Part shown: in pieces, positions 32,901 through 59,119 of the stretch | Position numbering within the stretch: position 1 is the stretch's first letter | Layout: every line of letters starts with the position of its first letter | Origin: Scolanthus callimorphus | Taxonomy: Eukaryota; Cnidaria; Anthozoa; Actiniaria; Edwardsiidae | Assembly: GCA_033964015.1 (NCBI GenBank) | Contig: CM066923.1 | Location: 22,263,086-22,327,085, forward strand | Length of the DNA: 64,000 nt | Reading direction: 5' to 3' | Position numbers and translations under genes: made by a program | Notes under the pieces: model-generated | Seen by the model: only the letters and a program-made list of their open reading frames with translations | Databases searched by the model: none | What the model was told of the DNA's origin: nothing

Positions 32901-35900
32901 GATTGGCTGAAATGGCGCGCCCGCGTACATAAAAGAAGCCTTAATCTCGCTTTATGAAAACGTGTCTGTCAAAAAAACACTGGCATTTGTTTCCTAGTCG
33001 TCTTTTCAACCTATTCCTTTGACTTCAACGCTCAAAAAGTAATTGTGAGGCCATAAAACCACCATTTTCATTTAAGCATGCGTCGGTGGCTGTCGTGCAG
33101 ACATGCAGAGCCTCCCCCGCGAGGCGACGAACCAGGGAGCTCTGGGTACGAGAATGAGAGAAACAACTTTCTGCGCAACGTTCACAATCAGCCCATCAAC
33201 AAATATTCTTGTGCCCAGAGCTCCCCGGCTCGTCTGCTCACAGGGGAGGCTCTGGGGACACCCATTTGAGAGCCGTCGCTGATTGGTTGTTTTCGAGCGT
33301 TGGAGCATGCGCTGAAAGGTCTTTCTCAAAGCAGCTCTGTATTAAATCTTGCGCATGCGTCAGTGGCTGTCACCAGAGCCGGCCTCCCCCGCGAGGAGAC
33401 GAGCCGGGGATCTCTGGGTACGAGAATGGTCTGGTGACAGCCTCGGATGCATGCGTATAATGCGTATAAGAAAACGATCTAGCAGAACGTAGAAGTCTAA
33501 GACATAGTTAAAAAAGACGACTAACAAACGAAGTTCGTTGTTATTTTTCCAGCCAAAGCCATAACAGTCGTCTGACAAGCGGGTCGACCACGGTAGGTAC
33601 TTCATATGGTTCATCATAGTGTACTCCGTATAAATCTCTCTGTGTCTTATAGAATGAAGATATACAGAGGTACTGTAGGATGGACCATATATGAAGTATC
33701 CTGGTTAATCGTGACCGCTTGGTCAGACGAAGAACCTTAAATGGCTGTCACCATGAGCCATAGCGTGTCAGACATAGCGCGTCAGAAATAGCGTGTCAGA
33801 CATGGCGCGTCAGACAAAGCGCGTCAGACATAGCGCGTCAGACATGGCGCTTCAGACATGGCGCGTCAGACAAAGCGCGTCAGACATAGCGCGTCAGACA
33901 TAGCGCGTCAGAAATAGCGTGTCAGACATGGCGCGTCAGACAAAGCGCGTCAGACATAGCGCGTCAGACATGGCGCGTCAGACATGGCGCGTCAGACAAA
34001 GCGCGTCAGACATAGCGCGTCAGACATAGCGCGTCAGACATAGCGCGTCAGACATAGCGCGTCAGACATAGCGTGTCAGACATAGCGCGTCAGAAATAGC
34101 GTGTCAGACATGGCGCGTCAGACAAAGCGCGTCAGACATAGCGCGTCAGACATGGCGCGTCAGACATGGCGCGTCAGACAAAGCGCGTCAGACATAGCGT
34201 GTCAGACATAGCGCGTCAGACATAGCGCGTCAGACATAGCGCGTCAGACATAGCGTGTCAGACATGGCGCGTCAGACATAGCGCGTCAGACATAGCGCGT
34301 CAGACAAAGCGCGTCAGACATAGCGCGTCAGACATAGCGCGTCAGACAAAGCGCGTCAGACATAGCGCGTCAGACAAAGCGCGTCAGACATGGTGCGTGA
34401 CATCGCTAGTGTGAACCAGGCTTAACCACTGAAGTGCCTTGCATGCGCGCGTTGCATCCTGGTAGTTGTGTTACAATCCAAAGGCACTTTTGAAGAAAAT
34501 AAAGAGCGCGCGTTTAGAGGTGGAATTGTTCATTCGACAAGCGGGCAAAATGTATTTTCTTTGACTTGGTTTTATCATTACCTTAATAGTTAGTTTAAAA
34601 TTATTCATTATTTTCATTCCCAGACCCCTCTTCATCTCGCGGTCATCACCAAGCAAGCGGGCCTGGTACAGTGTCTAACTCAAGCTGGAGCAGATGTGAA
34701 CTTGATGGATCGTCACGGACAAACTGCGTTACATCTTGCATGCGAGCTTGACAACGTGGAGTGCGTGTCAGCTATTCGTCGCGCCACCACTGGACACTCG
34801 GAGAGAGTAAACCTTGGATCAGTGAATTCTCAGGGTGAGCTACAATGGGCTGTTCCATATTATATCCGTCCCCCCACCCCATCGAAGAACCTGGAATTTC
34901 CAAAGCGCCATTCATTTTACCCCAGAATTTCCACAGGGTTTTCATTTGCAACTGTGGAATTTCCACAGTCCCACAAGAGAATGGGAGGTGTTTGCACCAA
35001 GGGGTCGCTTCAAATTTCCACAGGGGGTGTACAGGAGACTGGAATTTCCTCAGGGGTAAAGCAATTTTGAAAAATTGGAGTTCCTCGATAGGGGTAGTAC
35101 GGCCATTTTGGGAAACAGCCCAATCCTGACCAGTTTCGTATGGGGCACAGGCTTCCCAAGATCAACTTTAGCTTCCCGCACGCCCACGCTAAAGTATTTG
35201 CATTTTAAACGCCCGTATCGCTAAAGCCAATGCAGTCTGATTCCTTGAAACGAATAAAACTACTAGCTGTACCGTTTGTCTCTCATATTAAGTTTAACTT
35301 TCATATACATACTCTAAGACAAATATTGATCATATTTTTGAATTTCCTAGAACACAATGTCACTCGACTTAAAATCAGCCACTCCCATTTCTATTTCGAT
35401 ACCTTGTACGTCTACTGTCGTTCTTGAGAACTAGAACTAAACACATTTTCTGTCCGTATAGGTCTTGCTGCGATTCATGTGGCAACCTTAACTGGAGACC
35501 GAGAGTTGATATCTCAGTTGATAGCCATGGGCGCAGATATCAACGCCAAGGACGCGAACAGCGGTCGCACCCCACTCCACCATGCGGTAGAGTCAGGCCG
35601 CTATCACGTGGTAGCCTTCCTACTATCACGTGGCGCGCGTGCAAACGAACGCACATTCTCTGGTAATACTCCGTTGCATACCGCGGCGGGACGAGAGATG
35701 GACGATATTGTTAAGTTACTGACCGAAAGCGGCGCAGACGTCAATGTGGCAAACAGGGAGGGGGACACGCCGAAAGTTGTGAAAGGAGGCAGTGAATTGG
35801 TGAGCTAACGTGTGAAGGGATACCTGTGGTTGCCCAGTAATTAGTGTCGGTATACCTGTGATTGTCCATTTAGACAATGAAAACTGTGCAGGCAATTGAT

Positions 35901-37879
35901 TGCATTGTCCCTTTTGTTCGCGCAATTACCGCCTATTGTTTCCAATAGCGGTTTATCTGCATAAGAAAAGAAAACTGAAAAGGATTCTGTATTAAAATTG
36001 TGAGATGACAAAGGACAGTTCGTGCAATTAGATAATTAGAATTGTGAGATGACAAAGGACAGTGCGAGTGGAATTAGACAATTAGAATTGTGAGATGACA
36101 AAGGACAGTTCGTGTAATTAGATAATTAGAATTGTGAGATGACAAAGGACAGTGCGTGGAATTAGACAATTAGTGCAGGCAATTGATTGCATTGTCTCTT
36201 TTGTTCGCGCAATTACCACCTTTGTTTCCAATACCAGCAGCTTATCTGCACAAGAAAAGAAAACTGAAAAGGATTCTGGTAGTCGTAGTCAAATGACGCA
36301 ATAGTGCAAATGTCCTATTAGAATGTGAGATGACAAAGGACAGTGCGTGCAATTAGACAATTAGAATTATGAGATGGCAAAGGAGTGTGTGGAAATAGAC
36401 AATTAGAATTATGAGATGACAAAGGACAGTGTGTGTAATTAGACAATTAGAATTGTGAGATGTCAAAGGACAGTGCGTGTAATTAGACAATTAGAATTGT
36501 GAGATGACAAAGGACAGTTCGTGTAATTAGACAATTAGAATTGTGAGATGACAAAGGACAGTTCGTGTAATTAGACAATTAGAATTGTGAGATGACAAAG
36601 GACAGTTCGTGTAATTAGACAATTAGAATTGTGAGATGACAAAGGACAGTTCGTGTAATTAGACAATTAGAATTGTGAGATGACAAAGGACAGTTCGTGT
36701 AATTAGACAATTTAAATTTTGAGGTGACAAAGGACAGTGCGTGCAATTAGACAATTAGAATTGTGAGATGACAAAGGACAGCGCGTGCAATTGAACAATT
36801 AGAATTGTGAGATGACAAAGGACAGTGCGTGCAATTAGACAATTAGAATTGTGAGATGACAAAGGACAGTGCGTGCAATTAGACAATTAGAATTGTGAGA
36901 TGACAAAGGACAGTTCGTGTAATTAGACAATTAGAATTGTGAGATGACAAAGGACAGTTCGTGTAATTAGACAATTAGAATTGTGAGATGACAAAGGACA
37001 GTTCGTGTAATTAGACAATTAGAATTGTGAGATGACAAAGGACAGTTCGTGTAATTAGACAATTAGAATTGTGAGATGACAAAGGACAGTTCGTGTAATT
37101 AGACAATTTAAATTTTGAGGTGACAAAGGACAGTGCGTGCAATTAGACAATTAGAATTGTGAGATGACAAAGGACAGCGCGTGCAATTGAACAATTAGAA
37201 TTGTGAGATGACAACGGACAGTGTGTGGAAATAGACAATTAGAATTATGAGATGACAAAGGACAGTGTGTGTAATTAGACAATTAGAATTATGAGATGGC
37301 AAAGGACAGTGTGTGGAAATAGACAATTAGAATTATGAGATGACAAAGGACAGTGTGTGTAATTAGACAATTAGAATTGTGACATGACAAAGGACAGTGC
37401 GTGCAATTAGACAATTAGAATTGTGAGATGACAAAGGACAGTGCGTGGAATTAGACAATTAGAATTGTGAGATGACAAAGGACAGTGCGTGTAATTAGAC
37501 AATTAGAATTGTGAGATGACAAAGGACAGTGCGTAAAATTAGACAACTTAGATTTGTGAGATCACAAAGGACAGTGCTTGCAATTAGATAATTAGAATTG
37601 TGAGATGACAAAGGGCAGTGTTAGACAATTAGAATTGTGAGTTAGCAAAGGAACGCAACCTGAGTTTCTATCAAGGTTTCTCAATTGGACCTGAGATTCA
37701 ATTTCTAGTTCCATAGTTTGGTTTCATACTTTACATGTATATATATATTTTTTTTTCAGGGTAAACGACAGCTAGCGGCCTCTCGGCAAGCACCGAAGCG
37801 ACGGAAAACCTCCACAGCTCCAACGAAGCGTGCAAATGTCAAAGCAACCGCTGCATCAAAGAAAGAAGCTTTGAAGTAG
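29927..37879 (+). CDS. Atypical (nuclear) IkB / BCL3-like ankyrin protein 2
   Basis: Paralogue of the gene at 9357-17239. Exons: 29927-30462, 32664-32766, 34624-34834, 35462-35799 and 37760-37879, phase-continuous, 435 residues. The N-terminus is basic ([14 protein letters not shown]) and then Ser/Ala-rich. Ankyrin repeats: [55 protein letters not shown] and [11 protein letters not shown]. The last exon is a basic tail ([19 protein letters not shown]... to ALK-stop), likely a second nuclear signal. The second exon is 103 nt, like its counterpart in gene 1, with the same phase; its first exon corresponds to exons 1 plus 2 there (both end DEDGDT). No DSGxxS degron was seen. Predicted nuclear co-regulator of NF-kB. 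Confidence 0.88.
32104..32165. repeat. Half copy of a foldback element
   Basis: CATCCTCGCGCGCCAGGGTC...CCCCCAGGGGACAGAGGAAA matches the left arm of the complete foldback at 47479-47556. Confidence 0.6.
32309..32514. mobile_element. Foldback MITE with CCCGTCCACACTAC ends
   Basis: AGACCCCGTCCACACTACAG...AACGAAAACGGATACTTTTT at the left and AAAAAGTATCCGTTTTCGTT...TAGTGTGGACGGGGTCT at the right. The inner part is a degenerate palindrome of CGTTTTC motifs. It is just before the second exon of IkB-like gene 2. Confidence 0.75.
32821..33158. mobile_element. Palindromic MITE family B, copy 3
   Basis: TTTTTGTACCCAGAGCTCTC at the left, GGGAGCTCTGGGTACGAGAA at the right, with a unique centre. It is inserted in intron 2 of IkB-like gene 2. 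Confidence 0.65.
33207..33428. mobile_element. Palindromic MITE family B, copy 4
   Basis: ATTCTTGTGCCCAGAGCTCC to GGGATCTCTGGGTACGAGAA; the internal blocks are nearly the same as in copy 2 at 14153-14373. Confidence 0.75.
33757..34404. repeat. 14-bp minisatellite (about 46 units)
   Basis: Unit GCGCGTCAGACATA, with variants ending CATGG, CAAA and GAAATA and GCGTG for GCGCG. Blocks of variant units recur (for example GAAATAGCGTGTCAGACATG near 33786, 33911 and 34093), showing a higher-order structure. It lies in intron 2 of IkB-like gene 2. Confidence 0.95.
35985..37655. repeat. 44-bp minisatellite
   Basis: Unit about GACAATTAGAATTGTGAGAT followed by GACAAAGGACAGTTCGTGTA and ATTA (44 bp), repeated for about 1.7 kb with an interruption around 36170-36310. 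A marker variant (AATTTAAATTTTGAGGTGAC) appears near 36707 and 37105, nine units apart, so a nine-unit block was duplicated. It lies in the last intron of IkB-like gene 2, ending about 105 bp before its last exon. Confidence 0.95.
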
Positions 37880-39132
37880 AAATATCGAGCTAAAATCGCA
37901 TGGGATTGATTTCAAACAACATCATTTTACATGACAAAGGTTCTGAGGACAAAGTGGCACCTTTTGGTTCGACGTTCAGGAATCAAAAATACTAGAATCA
38001 GTAGTCAAAAACCAACACATAGTGAGGAGTTGCACGTCATTTTGGAAGTAAGGCCTAGTACATACGCCGAAATACTCGAAACTCACGGCGTCGAAATCGA
38101 TTCTACATTCCTGGTTTGATTTAGAATAGTTTACGCTACAAGCAGGCGAGAGATGGACAAAAAATATTGTTTTATTGAGATTTTGCATTAGGATCGGCTT
38201 AATGATAAGAGCGGCGCATGTACTAGGCCTTAGGCTACTTTGGAATCACGTTGTACACAAATACAACAAAGTCTCTACCCATAAACAATGCAACGTTCTT
38301 TGAAGTTGGTGTGTACTGTTGCACGTTGTGTAGTGTGTGGTATTTCATATGGAATACCACTAACTAAAATATAAAGCTTTTTCCTGTAATGTGATTGGCC
38401 ATTTATTTTTTCCTGTTATGCGGCAATTATAAGAATGGAAGTTTTCAGTCCGTGCTAAGCGATCATAATGCAAGCATTCATACATACATACAAACATTAT
38501 GGACACATCATTAATTAGCGGGAAGGGGGTGGGGGGGGGGGGGGGGGATATTGGGGCTACCGTTGACCGACGGTAAAAGATGTGCCCCTCCCCCTTGAGT
38601 CATTGAAAAAAAAACAAAAAAAAAACAAGAGACGTCTCTTGGCGAGTGTGTCAGAAGTAGTCAAAACATTCATAGTCCATACGTTTATTCATTACCAACT
38701 TTAGGGCCACATCAATAGGAGGATGGATACCATTTTGGAAATGATTGTCACCCTCCCCTTGACGGACGGTAAAAAATGTGACCCTCCAAATTGAGTCAGT
38801 GACAAAAAAGGGGTGCCTTGGGGAGTATGTCAGAACAAGCAATTCTGTACACAGGGAAATTCTACATGAAAGCTTACGGGCCGAAACCAAAAGTGCAAGC
38901 CATTTGAAAACCTGAATCGAATATTGAATTGAAAAAAATTGTGAGCCTCGCCCAAAATGCGCTTCGAAAAATGTGGCCCTTCCTCAAATAGACACGAACC
39001 TCTCCATCAAAATGTGTGCTAAATAATGATTGTGTCCCTTATTTGGACTCGAGTTTTCGAGTACAGCATCAGATACTAGCTTCAAAGCTAAGCATTCACT
39101 AACTTGTACATATGTTAAATATAATCATGCTT

Positions 39133-39193
39133 AGGCTGCGTACACACTTGATGCCCGGACACAGTGTCCGAGCACAAGTGTGAACGCAGCCTT
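39133..39193. repeat. Short foldback
   Basis: GGCTGCGTACACACTTG...CGGACAC is complementary to GTGTCCG...CAAGTGTGAACGCAGCC, about 60 bp in all. Confidence 0.7.
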
Positions 39194-39846
39194 AGAGAGC
39201 CCGTATCAGCCATCCCTTTGTTATTGTTTTCATTCGATATTAGAAGACGTATTACGTGTACAAATCTCGAAATAACCATCTAAAAATAAAGTTTTATTCT
39301 TCATTTAATGAATTCAATCGAAAATATGGCACCACGTTTCCTAAATCAGCCGATGGAAATGGATGCTTTCCTAGACTCTGTATGTTGCTAGGGCTGACTT
39401 AGGCTCAGTAAACAACCAAAGATCTGCTTGATTTAGTTTAGCTTTACGAGTTTGATATTAATAGTAAGAGCGAAACATTTTTAAAAGTAGGTAATTCATA
39501 TTTACATCACTCGCAATGTACAATATATGTGGTATCATTAAATAATCTTGAAAGGCTACCGTTGAGTGCTTTGAAGTTTCACGTTTCAAGAGTCATCCAC
39601 GGTTTACAGCTAAATCCGTTACATCGCGACTCGCGTTATTGACTTTCCTGTTCCGCCAATCAAACTTTCTAAGCCAATGAAACAATTATTTCGCCTAGTA
39701 CAGTCAACTGGCTTCCTTCTGAACTAAAACCAGACAACGTCGCGACGGAAAGCCAGGCGACTGCACTAGGCGAAACAGGGCAATAATCTGATTGGCTCAT
39801 AAGATTCGACTGGCGAAAAACAAATAGATGTCCTATTGAAAACGCG

Positions 39847-39974
39847 GGTTTCGCGACAAAGGTATGCCGCACCGCGACTACACAATCTCATTCCGTATCT
39901 ACAGCAGGCCAGGTTCCGTGCCGCGACCGCGACAGTACCGCGCCACTTTTCACAGTCATACGAAATCTGCTCTA
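39847..39974. mobile_element. Palindromic MITE family A, copy 4 (left end lost)
   Basis: Shares CGCACCGCGAC, CAGCAGGCCAGGTTCCGTGC and the right end GTCATACGAAATCTGCTCTA with 11258-11450, but the left terminus is truncated. Confidence 0.7.
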
Positions 39975-40223
39975 ATAAATATTATGGAGAGCTTTATACA
40001 TTTTCAATGCAATTTTCAAACCATGGCGTTTGAACAGACCGTTTTCACGATGTTACAGGACTGTCGCAACTCTTAGAATCACGTCCGATATTTCACATGC
40101 TTAGAACGATTCGGTTGACTCCGCTTTCGTCGAGACCTTCTCGGGAGGTACTCATGATTCCATCAATCATATAACAAATACCTTGGAAGTACAGTCGTGC
40201 GGCATTCGGAGCAGCTTCGTATA

Positions 40224-55283
<15,060 letters not shown>

Positions 55284-56910
55284 CTGCATGAAAGAATGCA
55301 GAATGATAAAGTATAGAATAAACTAGAAGTATCTATATAGATAGTGAAGTGCTCGGAGGGGAAGCTGCAGAAAGTGTTTTGTTTAGTATATAAAAATGAG
55401 GCGTCTGAATATTGTAAGCAGTGCAAGAAATTTAATAAACTATTAAATTGTATACATACTGTAAGCTTAATTATTTTCAACGCACAATGTGAAGGTTGTC
55501 AAACAACCACATTTCAAATGCTTTTTTTTTGTAGCTGCTTCACGAATGTTTCTACAGTTCTGACAAACATTTTAGAAAATAGCACTGTTGTTACAATTAA
55601 ATGTCTGCTTGCTCTGTTGTGAAACAAAGTTCTTGTTTACTCTAATCCTCTATCAACTCAACAGTTGGTCCAATGGTTCTGCACAGTGATTTTGTTTTTT
55701 TTAAACAATATTTGCAAACTTCTCCCCGTAGCGTAATGACTTCTGCTGCAGTTATCCAAATGTATGAGGAGTGTAGACAATTGCACAATAAATATCAACG
55801 TTTTTATGTATGTTTCAGGAATTAGGTCCGAGGTCAGAAACATAATTTCTCAAGCAGGATTTGCAATTGCAGTAGCTTGGTTTCTTGTGTTGGTTGAATA
55901 TTCTTGCTGCACTGCCATTTTCCTAATTCAGTTCTGGTATTGTTTCAGACGAGTAATGACAGCATTATACTTTTCATGCATGAGATACAGCATCGAACCA
56001 GTTTTTCACATTATTTTACCAAAGTCAGACATTTTGTTCTTGACATAATTATTTCCATAATAACAGACACTGGTGTCCTTGAAGTGGATGTCTATGTTTG
56101 GTGCTTCTGACACTCTGTAAAAGCTTCCAATCGTCTGATGATTGTCTCCAATTTGTCATCGTTGTTCATAAAATGCAATCACTTGGCCCCTTGTTATATA
56201 ATTGCACAATAACTCCTTGCCCATATCCATTTAATAGCAATAACAATTAGTTTTGGTTCTTGTGACAGTTTTTTTCTCTGCAATGATAATAAATGATGTG
56301 ACTCCCTTGATTTGTTGCTTGCTGTAGAGATGGGGGTTCCGTGTATATAATGTCAAGTCCTAATATCATTTTTCACAAGAAATCAATGGATGGCATCTTG
56401 CAACCACTGAAGAGTATGTTGTGCTGTTTGCTGAGAGGGGTTATTCATTATGATGCTAGGATGGATCTACAAAAAAGAAAAAAAAAAGAAAAAAAATTAA
56501 AAAGAGCAACAACAACAACAACAACAAAAGATTGTATTATCATTTACATACCTGGACAAACACAACAAATACATGTTAAATGATACTGCATAAAGGGTGT
56601 GCTATTTTTGGAAACTTTTTGCCCCAATTTATTCAGCTAATTGTAAGCTGTGACAACTGTAGCAACAAATATTGGGTACTTTGCTTTCAATATGTTATTT
56701 TGGTTCTGGACCACATAAGGCAATTGAAGTATGAATAGTGCGAGCATCAAGGCAATTTCACTCCTGGTAATGTTTCAGCTCTATTTGTGCTTTGTACTAC
56801 AGCAGCTTACTGTAGTATGAGTTGCCTGGTAATGTATTCAGCTTCATTACTGGTTTGTACTACAGTAGCTTACTATGAGCTGCTCATCTATATTGTTTAG
56901 CCCTCAACAA
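55284..56910. other. Stretch without a recognised gene
   Basis: Between the first recognised ANKRD42-like exon and the Helitron coding region. It contains an (AAC)n microsatellite near 56503-56527 and A/T-rich unique sequence. The 3' terminus of the Helitron probably lies here, but no CTRR-preceded hairpin was confidently placed. Confidence 0.4.
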
Positions 56911-57720
56911 CTAATTGATTTTATTATAATATGCACTGCATGTTGCTTGTGCTATCATTTGAAGTCTATTTTCCTCATCTAGACGATATTGTAAGCTTGG
57001 TGCTGATTTTAAGCCAGATAATCGTTGGTAAGTCATTGGTTCTATAACACAAGAAGATAAAGCCTTTACTCTGCTTAAACCAACATATGAAAGACCAAAA
57101 GTTGTTTCTTTCTTTCCAATATCAACCCAGGCTTTGGGTAATGTCAGGCCTTGGCTTTTATGGATAGTTATAGCCCATGCAAGTTTAAGAGGCAACTGCT
57201 GTCTTTCATGAATGCCATCTGGTAAATTAGCTGACACAGTTATAGGGCATATTGGTACACAAGATGGAGTTGTGTCACTAATAGATGGACCTCTATAGTT
57301 ATCAAACTGAATAATTACTGCAATAGGTAAATCTGGAGGCTGATGATCTGTCTGATAGATAATATCTCTAACAATTCCTGTAGCTCCATTACAAAGACCA
57401 ACACTAGGCCATAAATTCATGGTAAGCATTACCTTAGCACCCTTTGCTAAAAGAATAAATGGTTCTAAACCTGACATTTCATCAGATTTAACTTTTTTTG
57501 CCAGTGCTGAGGAATGACGGCCATTAATATTGGCAATAGTTTCCCCAAGTTTCCTGAGTTGGTCAAAATTGTAATTACCAACTTCATCATTACTGTAGAA
57601 CAACCTTGTTGCATTTTCAAACTCCTCTATGTTTGAGAGTTTTACTGGCTGGCGGGTTAAACAGCAAGTTCCAGTCATCAACAGTTGATTCACCTTTGCG
57701 CAACCGTGAAAGTAAATCAC
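56911..57720 (-). CDS. Helitron PIF1-like helicase, C-terminal half
   Basis: Overlaps the previous ORF and takes over after the frameshift (PVKLSNIEEFENATRLFYS). It carries GAKVMLTMNLWPSVGLCNGA and the final motifs AWAITIHKSQGLTLPKAWVD and SYVGLSRVKALS. It ends with TAG/TAA context at 56911. Upstream residues before the overlap are probably not translated in this frame. Confidence 0.82.
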   Translation of the reverse strand: MIYFHGCAKVNQLLMTGTCCLTRQPVKLSNIEEFENATRLFYSNDEVGNYNFDQLRKLGETIANINGRHSSALAKKVKSDEMSGLEPFILLAKGAKVMLTMNLWPSVGLCNGATGIVRDIIYQTDHQPPDLPIAVIIQFDNYRGPSISDTTPSCVPICPITVSANLPDGIHERQQLPLKLAWAITIHKSQGLTLPKAWVDIGKKETTFGLSYVGLSRVKALSSCVIEPMTYQRLSGLKSAPSLQYRLDEENRLQMIAQATCSAYYNKIN

Positions 57721-58546
57721 GGAATTTTACTTGATCTGGGTCAGAGCCCTGAACACGCTGATTGACAGTGAGTTGAACAACTTTATCAAACATTCTGTAC
57801 GCAAGATAACCCTGTTCTCCAATGTTATTACTTGGCTTAGCATGGTAAAGAGGCTTGTCACCTACAGGGGGTAACTGACCAGGATCTCCTGTCAAAATTA
57901 TTGAAAATCCTCCAAATGGCTGATCAAAATGACCTGTTACTTGTTTACAACGTTTGTCTATCCAACCAAACATAAGTTGGCCTAACATTGAGTACTCATC
58001 AATGATTATGTACTCTATACCCTTAAGAGCTTCTTGTAATCTACTCAGGCTTTGTCCTGCAAGGTCTTTGTTACCTCTTGGTCCAACAGGAAGTTTCAAA
58101 AGGGAATGAATAGTAACTCCTTGAATGTTAAATGAGGCTTTGCCAGTTGTGGCAGTTATTGCACACTTGTGTTTTAAAAGTCCACGAACTGCATTAATGA
58201 GAAAGCTTTTTCCAGTTCCAGCTACCCCATTTAAAATAAGGCATAGGGATTCCTTGTTGCTTGAGAAATCCTCGGAATGGGACTTTATGATATTATATGC
58301 TATGTCTTGCATTTCACTAAATGTAGCAGTATCAATAGTTTCATAGTTTGAGTGAACATTTGAAATGCTCTGTTCCTTTTTCATTTTCACCCAGGTTGGC
58401 ATTTCACCAATCTGTTGATCAGTATAATGGCTCCTGTCTTGGTGCCAGTCATATTCTTCATCTGAACCATCATGGGAATTTTGAAATGGCGTGTGAAGGT
58501 CACATAAGATCATCCATTCCTCTCGGATATTAGTATCGCGTTCCAA
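57617..58546 (-). CDS. Helitron PIF1-like helicase, N-terminal half
   Basis: Walker A GVAGTGKSFLINAV, motif Ia TATTGKASFNIQGVTIHSLL, Walker B YIIIDEYSMLG and motif III LTGDPGQLPPVGDKPLY are all intact. This is the superfamily 1 PIF1/RRM3 helicase of Helitrons. The frame breaks near 57640. Confidence 0.85.
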   Translation of the reverse strand: MERDTNIREEWMILCDLHTPFQNSHDGSDEEYDWHQDRSHYTDQQIGEMPTWVKMKKEQSISNVHSNYETIDTATFSEMQDIAYNIIKSHSEDFSSNKESLCLILNGVAGTGKSFLINAVRGLLKHKCAITATTGKASFNIQGVTIHSLLKLPVGPRGNKDLAGQSLSRLQEALKGIEYIIIDEYSMLGQLMFGWIDKRCKQVTGHFDQPFGGFSIILTGDPGQLPPVGDKPLYHAKPSNNIGEQGYLAYRMFDKVVQLTVNQRVQGSDPDQVKFRDLLSRLRKGESTVDDWNLLFNPPASKTLKHRGV

Positions 58547-58722
58547 AGGATCTGTTCATCATCTTTATCTTCCTGGCTTTTGATAACCTCTTGAAGTTTG
58601 TCAAACCAATCTGGTACAATTTTATGTGCATATGCTGTTTCAAGGAATTCATGCCATTTTTGGATGAAAGTGTCATCTGTTGGTTCTAAATTATCCCATG
58701 CATTATCTTGTGATATTTCCAA
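58510..58722 (-). pseudogene. Helitron linker fragment
   Basis: Seventy codons (EISQDNAWDNLEPTDDTFIQ...) that continue the previous fragment in another frame. The frame shifts again near 58546, where the helicase ORF takes over. Confidence 0.55.
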
Positions 58723-59108
58723 GGCTTGTATCTTATTAACTGATATTTACAATAAAGTGGGAAATTTGGACCTTTTGGATTTGAGGAGTATGTGGGGAAA
58801 ACCCTTGGTATAACATTATCAGACTGTTTAGTAAGCTTCTTATTTACAACTTTGTACTTAGTTGCAAATTCTACAAAATTGAGGTTACTTATTTCTGGGG
58901 ATTTGTCATAATCACCTCGATTAGCATAAACGTCTAGAAGGGAATTCTCTGAGCAAGCTTGCCCTTTGTCAGCAGATGTTTTCTTTACCTTGCGAGACCC
59001 ATTTAAACTAACAGGTATGACATTGAATGATGAACTGTGAAATTTCAAGGAAAGCAGGTGGTGCATTATTTCTTGTGCAGCATAATCTCTTTCACCAAGT
59101 GTTTTCAT
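58686..59108 (-). pseudogene. Helitron Rep-helicase linker fragment
   Basis: Contains the KTLGERDYAAQEIMHHLLSL motif, characteristic of the segment between Rep and helicase in Helitrons. It is in a different frame from the Rep ORF and is followed by another shift near 58725. Confidence 0.65.
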
Positions 59109-59119
59109 TATGACTTTCT

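Larger units (their letters stand above)
37880..40223. other. Intergenic region between convergent genes
   Basis: IkB-like gene 2 ends at 37879 and the ANKRD42-like gene ends at 40224 from the other side. No exon is seen. It contains poly-G and G-rich repeats (38520-38620), related GACGGTAAAA blocks near 38570 and 38765, a small palindrome at 39133-39193, AATAAA on both strands near 39285-39300, and a family A MITE at about 39847-39974. Confidence 0.5.

Noticed and set aside
34845..35129. Plus-strand ORF with GNFHRGC/WNFPQ-like repeats after exon 34624-34834
   Set aside because: It is intron with GGAATTTCC-like repeats; the exon has a good donor at 34834 and the next exon continues the ankyrin frame.
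33757..37655. CRISPR-like arrays
   Set aside because: Units are contiguous tandem repeats without unique spacers, in a eukaryotic genome.
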